Below are positions 8,401 to 17,400 of a stretch of DNA of 45,951 nucleotides, piece after piece. The notes under the pieces were generated by a model that was not told the origin of the DNA, searched no databases, and was given only the letters and a program-made list of their open reading frames with translations. The position numbers and the translations under genes were made by a program. Source of the stretch: JBCDBD01 sp039184335 (GTDB lineage Bacteria; Bacteroidota; Bacteroidia; Flavobacteriales; Flavobacteriaceae); assembly GCA_039184335.1 (NCBI GenBank), contig JBCDBD010000029.1:1-45951 (forward strand), read 5' to 3'. The first letter of the stretch is position 1. The number at the start of each line of letters is the position of its first letter.

Positions 8401-11400
8401 TCTGTAGCCGTCACTGTTATTATTGAGGTGTTTACCGTGTTGTCGGGAGCACAGCTAAAAGTGGTAGCAGATGCTGAAACCGAGAGCGGGTTAGGTTCAG
8501 TGATCGTCTCGTTTTTGGTGTCGATACAATCTCGGCCAGAAATGACCCTTACTTGATACGTGCCCGCAACTAGATTTTCAAATAGTGGACTGGTCTGTGC
8601 AGTTCGTATGGGTGTGATCAAATTAAGGATATCATACAGCTCATAGGTATATGTCGGATTAGTATCGGTAGCAGTGTCCAAAATAGCTTCGATGCTTCCA
8701 TCTGCTCCACCATTACAACCTACATGTCCTAAAACGGCATTTAACAAGACAGGGTCCACTTTGTCATCCAAATCTTGTTGTATTGCAACTGTACAGGGTG
8801 TTGCCGTATTGAGATCGGTCACCAAAAATGCGTAAGTTCCGGGTTGGGTCAAGTTGGTAAAGATACCCGTGGTGTTGGAGCTGGTCGTAAACCCATCAGG
8901 GAAGGTCACGGTGTAGTCTAAATTACCAGACCCACCTGTAATTGAAATCGTTACATGCCCCCCTGGATCAATAGTACAATCGATAGGCTTGTCGACGTTG
9001 GCGGCAATGTTGATTTCTTCATACAGGTCTTCCGCAGTTGTGGTAAATGTGCATGACCATTGGTCGGCAACCAACACCTCATATGATCCAGCGCCCAATC
9101 CTGAAAAAACCGGACTGGTTTGTGGCGAACCTACAGGGGTACCATTTAAAATCAATTGATAGGTGTAATTGGCATTCTGGCCGCCGGTTGCACCAACGAC
9201 TTCTATTTCACCACTAAAGGTAGAGCAGTTGTCCAGATTGATCTGTAAACTTGCTGAAATTGGAGTCGGGTCTGCCAAAACGATACCGTTTTGAACGAGC
9301 CGCTCACATCCATTGATGTCAATGACCCATGCTTCATAGGTGCCGGGTACCAATGCTGTAAAATCAGGGCTTGCCAAATAATCTCCAGGAGCTGTTGGAG
9401 ATGAGGTTCCTACAAAATAAGAGTAACCACCCCACCCTCCTTGAACGTTGGTAATTTCAATGGCACCGTCATTTCCGATACAGGTAATAGCTGTAATGTC
9501 CACGTTACCAGTAATATCGACGGAAGGACCTGAAATGGTAAAGGCCTCCGTGTTTGCACATTGTGGAAAATTGTTTTGTAACACCTCCACAATGTAATCT
9601 CCTGCAAACAGTGCAATTGGCGCAGTAGGGCCATTTGTTGCAAAAGACCCAGAAGCAACCAAAATATCATCTGCAGTGTTGACAGGGGTTCCGTTGGTAT
9701 CATAGATATTCCAGTCTATAGGTCCGGTGTAGGTAGCATCCAACAATTCAAAGGTTACCTGCCCGCTTTGGGTGCCGAAGCACACAACATCATTGACTAC
9801 ATTGACATCGATGGTAAATGTATTTGGATCTGTAATGGTTTCATTTGCCGCGATGATACAACCGGTGTCTATGTGTCGAACCAAGAAAATATGGGTTCCA
9901 GCACTTAATCCACCAAACACATTGGAGGTTTGGTAAGTGCTTCCATTATCGATGCTATATTCGAATCGTGTTGCGTCACTGTTCGTTGAGGTGACCGTTA
10001 TTGTAATTTCCCCATCGCTACCAGGGGAGCAACTCAATGGATTGGTGATGGCTGCGGTGGCAGACAATAACGCATCATAAGGCTGGATGGTAGCCGTTGT
10101 CGTTCCAATACAGCCTGCATCATCATAGATATTGATGGTGTAGGCCCCACCTGCGGAATTTGTTTCGATGTACAGAGGGCTTGATCCAGACTGTACGACT
10201 ACTGGAGCTTCGATGGGCACCGTATTTGGATCGTCTTCTTCAATGAACTCATAGATAACATAATTTCCTGTGCCCCCTTGAACGGCAGGGAGTGGAAGTG
10301 TATTGTCGATGGTTAGGGAAGCATTGTTGGGATTATTTCCTGAAGTACACCCAAATTCGACCACAATTGGTGGCGGTACTGTAATGGCTGGTTCTTCATT
10401 GACAATAATGCCGGTAATATCAGTGGTACAGCTATTGGTGCCCGTAGCAGTTACCGTGTAGGTATCAGGGGGCAGGTTTTCAAATGTATTTGTAGTGGTA
10501 TTAAAAATTCCGGCCACAGGAGAAATGGTATATGTCAATGGACTTAGCCCATTTTCTACAGGATATAGTGTAATGGAACCATCATTCGCTCCATTACAGC
10601 TAACATCTATATGGGTTTCTGTAAACAGTGGGGTTCTTGCAGCCGGTACATCGACAGTGAGCACTTGAGAACAGTTCGGCATTGTGGTTCCAGTGTCGTA
10701 GACTGTAATCATGTATGATCCGGCCAGACTTGCCCCTATCCATGTCAATGTAGTACCACCCATTGAGGTTCTTGCCTGGTCTGCTGTCGCTGGACCATCA
10801 ATCTCATAATCATAATTTCCGGATCCAGCAGTAACATCAATGGTAATTTCAGCATTGTTGTTTGGCGCCACTTCGCAATCCAGCAAAGTGGTCAGTGTGG
10901 CATTAAACTGAAGCGGGGCGACTATATTTATCAAATCTGTATCTGCACAACCATTTATATCTGCAACTGCTATGGTTTGACCTGAACCGGAACTTAATCC
11001 GGTAATGGTATACTGGTTGCTGGCATCAAAAACAATATTTTGGTACGGATTTCCATTAATGCTTAGCTGATAAGGAGGTAAAGCTGTCAATGGATTGGTT
11101 AGTGTAACCAAGACCTCGAAAGAACCTTCAGTCACACATTCGTCTACGATGGCCAATGAAATTTCAGGTCTTTGGTCTAGCAATACCGAGATATTGTCAC
11201 TTTGTATACAGTCGTTGGCATCTTTTACATAGACCGTGTAGTTACCAGATTCCACATTGGCCGTGGTAGCTGAAGTCCAACCGGGTGATGCTGCAGTTGG
11301 CACTGGATCGGTACTGAGTAAGTACTGGAACTCGTAGGGAGCAGTACCAAATTGTGCTTGTGCCGCAATCACACCAGCATTTGGATTACAGTTGTCGTTG

Positions 11401-14400
11401 ATGGGTGACGAGGCAGTCACATCGAGCAAATTGGTCGATTGGGTAATGGTAAAGTTTGGTGAGCTGATAGAACAACCATCGAAGGGACCCCCAACCTCAC
11501 GCAACAGCACATAATACACGCCTTGACCCAAAGGCCCTAAGTTAGAAATGGTAACAGGACCTGTAGGCGGATTTACACTTACACTGCCCGTAATGCCTGT
11601 TGAAACATTCGATTGTGCATTGAAGATTTCATATGAAACACCAGTGGCCAAAGCGTCATAGTTGTCAAAAGTAAAGGTCACGTTGCCATCTACAACCCCA
11701 GTACAGGTGATATTTGCCTCTGTCAATGAACTCACGGTCATATTTGATGGGGAATTGATCGGTGCTGCTGCGGATTCAAAATAATAACACATGGTAACTG
11801 TATCATAGACCACAAAGGTGTATGTCACTCCAGGGATGAGGTTGTTAAAGGTAGCAGTATCCCCCCCTGCTGCATCTGGACCTACGTAAGAAGACGAATA
11901 GGGTGTGGAATAGACTTCGAGTATGGCAAATTGATAGCTTCCACTGCCTGTGGCTGTAGGTGAAACGGAGACTACTGCGGTTCCGCCAGCGGCACAACTT
12001 GTGGTCACTGCAGAAACATCAATATCAAGGTCATCAGGCGGTGAAGCAATGATGTTTGTGGTCAACAACGAGCATCCATTGGCATCGACCACATCAACTT
12101 CATAGATACCAAATTCCAAGATGGCAAACGTATAGTCTTCGCCTCCGCCAGTAGTTGAATAGGTATCAGAATACCCATTGTTTCCAGTGAGATGGTAAGT
12201 GTATTCCGCGGTACCACCACTTAGGTTTTCGACGGTTATCGAGCCGGGAATGGTACCCCCTCCCATAGCATCACAGGTAATGGGCTGAAGGTCAATATTA
12301 TAATTGATGGCATCGGGTTGTGTAATGGAAACCAAGAACGGATTTGAAACACATCCTTTGCTATCAGTTATGGTCACTTCATAGTCACCAGCAGGCAATC
12401 CAGCGATTTGGGTATTGTAATTTGTTGCAGTGTTGGTCTCGTAAACCTCAATAACATAAGGAGGACTTGCGACAGCGGTATCTATGACCACATCTAGAGA
12501 ACCGTTGGTGCCTCCATGACATAGTATATGGGTTGGAACCACTGATGTGATAACCGGGGTTTCTGTCGGATTGACAATGACAGCATTGGTGGTTGCCGCG
12601 CAAGCCGCAGGATATGTGGTGTCAATGACCCTAAAAATATAGGTGCCAGCAGTATTTGTGGTAAAAATATTGCCATTCGCTCCAGAAAAGCTGGTGTTTG
12701 AAAAGCTTGCCCCCGCATCGTCTGACCATTCGTAGCTAAAGGTGCCCAAAGCATCATCGGGGCTTATGGTAATGGATGCACCTGAAAGACAGGTCAAGTC
12801 AGCGGTGAGAACAGCATTTGGCTCTGTGTGTATACTGATGGTTTCTGCTGTGCCCACACAACCAAAACCATCTTGAACATTGACAGTATAGGTGCCTGTG
12901 GCCAGATTGGTAAAGGTATAGGTAGTGGATGAGGTTGGACTGGGAGTCATCCACGGTCCACCATTCAAGCGAAATTGGTAATTTCCATTTCCACCTGTAA
13001 CATCAACTTGTACGGTGCCATTGTTGTTGTTTGTAAAACAGGTGGTTGGGGTTAAGTTGAAGGAAACCAAGTTGGCGGCAACAATACTTATGGAAGAGTC
13101 AATGGCATCTTCACAGTTATTGGTGTCACGGGCACGAACAATGTAATCGCCCATTGCGAGACCTGTAAATATGGTATTTGTCCCATTCGTTGCAAAATCA
13201 TAGCCTGCAATAGGGGTTCCTCCAGTGTCTTCGAGTTGGTATTCATAATTTGGGGTTCCTCCGGTTGCGGATGCGGTAATGGTTGCGCCCCCGTTGGTAC
13301 AGGTCAACATTTCTGTAATGGAAGCTGAGGCAACCACAGCCGATGGTTCTGTCAGGGTTTGGCTGAATGCCACAGCACAAGAGGCATCCAAAGCATCTTG
13401 AACGATGATATCATAACTTCCTGCGGTTAAGCCAGAGACAACAACAGGACTCGCTGTCTGTACGGCTGAAAAGGAGACACCATTGTCAATGGAATAGACA
13501 AACCCATCAACAGCATCAAAATTTTCCACTTCAAGGGTTATGGAGCCGTCAGCAACAGTGTTACAACTACTATTTTCAAAAGCTATGACAGTAGAATCAA
13601 GCGCATTTCCGTCCTCGACAAGAACAGCTACGGTCAGCGCATTTGCGCATACTTCAGGAGTCTGAAATGCCTGAATATCGTCAATGGCAATGTCATTGCC
13701 ATTGTTTCCTGAAGCGATGGTTCTGATAACGATATCGATTGTTGTGTTTGCACCAGGATTTAGCGGGGGAATCGTAAAATTTTGCCAATCATTAGGGCCA
13801 TTGTTCTTAGGAATAAGCCCAGTGGTCGCACTGGAAATCACGGTGTTTGATGGGTCGACCAGTTCAACCAAAATATCGGGATCCAGTCCACCGGTGCCAT
13901 TTCTTAAAAGGTTGAAGACAGACAATGAAATTTCAACATCCCTATTTGGGATTACTTCGATGTTTCTTTTGGCGTACACAATGGTATTCACCCCGGGATC
14001 GCCCACATTTACAGCGAGGAACCTGCCGTTTGGTGTCAATGAAGCATCATTGGGGCTTAACCAAGACCCAAATGGATTACTGATTATCTGGGTTACAGAA
14101 TACTCGAGATCATTGATTCTTCCATTTCCACTGTTGCAAACAGCCACAGTTCCGTTTTGGGGCTCATAGCAGTAGTACGTAGCGTCAATTTCAGAAATGG
14201 CGGTATTCGGTCCGGTACCAAAATCTTCAAGCAATAATACACTGGGTGTCGGCACACTATTACTAATATAATTTACGGTTATCGTATGCGGTCCAACAGC
14301 TACATCGGTAAATATATTTGAGGTATCTGGCGTATTGGGATTGCCATCTATTTCATATGTATAGTCAAAAGAGGCACTGTCTGGGGTGACCGTTATGGTT

Positions 14401-17400
14401 CCTTCGCCATCACACTCATAAGAAATGGCTGTGGTGACGTTGGGCGGTGTCGGTTCTGGATCAATCGTAATGGTCATTGGAAAGGTACACCCATTGGTAT
14501 CCCTTATAAAGAGACTATGGGTTCCTGGTAATAAAAAAGCAATCGCATTCGTATTGTAACTACTGCCGCCATCAAAACTATAGTCGTAGGGTGCGGTACC
14601 CCCCAAAGCGTTGGTAATCCGAACTTCTGCCCCCAAACCGGGGTTGCATTCCGCAAGTTGGGTCACCGCGGCTGAAGCTGATAGGGTCAACGGTTCTGTA
14701 ATAGTGTATACTTGAGAGGCGTCACAATTGTTGCTGTCACGCACCCTGATGGTATAGCTTCCCGCAGCTTGGTTCACAAATGTGTTCGAAATTTGATAGC
14801 TGGTACCATTATCAATGCTATATTCATAAGGGCCCTCTCCTCCACTTGCGGTTATGCTTATTGTTGCTTGTGCTTCACCACTACATAATATGGGAGTGTT
14901 GGTAATCGAAATGGTCAATGGAGCATCTTGAATTATGTCTAGGTCAAAGCGTGCTTCACAAAAACCAGCACCACCAGCATTGTCGCGTACATAAACATCA
15001 TAGTCTCCTGCACCAGTGACAGCGATTGGGTTGGTAGTTGAAAAATCGCCACCAGTAGGTGTCACACCGTTTCCTACCATCGCATACACATAGTTGCCAT
15101 CTCCTCCGGCAGCTACGATATCGACATTGGTGTCGGTTCCACAAGCAGTAATGTTTGGAGCTGATGCCGTCACTGCCAATTCTGGATGAACAGTTATGGT
15201 TGCGGAATCGATACAGTCATTGCCGTCTCGTACGTCGACGGTATATGTGCCAGGCCCTAGCCCTGTAAAAATATTGGTAATACTGTAGGCCCCTCCATTT
15301 AGACGATACTCGAAATTGCCATCACCTCCTGAAGTTACGCTTGCAGTTAATGTTAGGCCCATAGTGTCGTCATAACAAAAGTCATTAGGCACTAATGAAA
15401 GAACAGGTGCTACCGCAGCGTTCAAGATAAATGTTGTCGCCTCTTGGCAGCCGTTTGAATCGGTTACTTCAACAGCATAGGTTCCCGATTGGTTCAAGTT
15501 GTTGAATGCTCCGGTGCTGTTGGTAAACTGTGTTGTTCCGTCAGGATAAGTTATTGTAAAGGAATTACTTCCCCAGCCCCCTGTAGCGTTCGATACCACT
15601 GCACCATCATTGATACAGGTGGGTTGCGTTTCGGTAACGACAATGGCCAAAGGTACTGCTGGGGCATTGATGGTAACAGTTGAGGTATCGGTACAGTTCG
15701 TATCGTTATCGGTAACAGTGACGGTATATGTGCCATCGTCAAGCCCAGCTAAGTCGATAACCGCATTTGTTTCGTTGGTGCCTGAAAAGGTAGCAGGTCC
15801 AGTAACCGTATAGTTGTAACTGGTAGTAAAGCCCGCTACGGTAAATCGGGCCTCCCCATCGAGATCACTAAAACAAGTCACATTGCTGACCAATTGTCCA
15901 TTTACGGTTATTGGGCTTACAGGAGCGATGGTGAAGCTTTCTTCATACACGCACCCTTTGGCGTCAGTGGCCCTGAACAGATACGTATCAGGTGATAATC
16001 CATTAAAATCTGCTGAAGTTCCAGAGGTGGAAGCAGCGGCTATAGGGGCAGGAGAGGTAATTTCAAAAACGAAAGGGGCATTGCCATCGACCACTGATAC
16101 CGTAAGATCCGAGGTCAAAGCCGGGCAGTTTGGCGCAGTGGCCGAAAACGTTAAATCAGTGGGAGGATCCAATGGGTCTATCACAATGGTATTTGTCACA
16201 AAAAGACATCCATTAGAATCACGAACAGTAATGGTATAGGTGCCATTTGTCAGTCCGGTAAAGGTCTCGGCGCCAACACCACTTACAAAGTTTACCCCAT
16301 CAATACTATATTCATAGGGGGCCGTACCGCCAGTTACGCCTTGAGCTTCAACGGTAGCGGTTTGCAAACAAGTGTAGTCTTGTACCAACACAGCGGTTCC
16401 TGTTACGGTATCGATAGGTCCTCCAATCGTAAAGATTTCGATAAAATCACATGAAATGGCCCCCTGGGTCTGGGTGATGGCGAGAGAATAATTTCCTTGT
16501 GGAAGTCCAGTGAATGAACCTGATGTATTGGTTGCAGTAGAAGTATCAGGATACGTTAAGGTGTATGAAAGAGTGTACCCGTTGCTATTGGTTACGTTTA
16601 TGGCAAAGTTGCCATCTTCAATGCCAAGGCAGGTTTCATCAGTTTGTGATGTGGTATATTCGACCGATGGGGAAAGAACAACGGTTGCCGTGTTGGAAAT
16701 CACAAAGCAGTTGTTTCCATCAACAACGACAAATTCATAATCCCCTTCCTCCCCAGTGGTAAAGAAAAAGGCAGGACTTACTTGATAGGCACTTCCAGGA
16801 ATATCAGAAATATCTGTATATAAATCTACACCATTGTAGCTCCATATGGCGTATGCATAATCTGGGTTTGGGAAACCTCCTGATACAGTGACCGTGATTA
16901 TTCCGTCAGTACAATCGATATTTTTGGTGGTTACTGCATTTATTGCAAGATCTGAAACGTCATTTATGGTCACTTGTTCATTGTGGACACAACCATCATC
17001 TGTGGTTACATTTACATCATAGACACCATCATTAAGGTTTTCAAACCTGTAATTGTTGTCACTTGATGGTCCGAAGGTATCGACAACGGTTCCACCTTGT
17101 GAGATTTCATAATAATACTGAGGCTCGACATCGAGCACTGAAATGGAAATTTCTCCCAAGCCATTACAGTCTGTGTCCCTTGTTGCAATGTCAACTTGAA
17201 AATTTCGTTGCTGTATGCCAATATTGTCCAAAACGAACACACAGCCATCCATTACCCCCTGTTGACGCATCTCAACGCGATAAGCCCCATTTGTGGTGAT
17301 ATCAAAACTTGGATTGGAATTATACGCTACCTCAATATTACCTGTTGTAATGTCAACCAATTGAAACTCATAGTCCAAGGGCATATTGGTCACGGTGATA

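Noticed and set aside
13684..14169. 161-residue frame on the plus strand
   Set aside because: It lies antisense inside the sprB homologue, which explains the DNA fully; no signal or family is visible.
5720..17215. Tandem DNA repeats or a CRISPR array within sprB
   Set aside because: The repeats are diverged at protein level with variable length; there are no short identical repeats with unique spacers.
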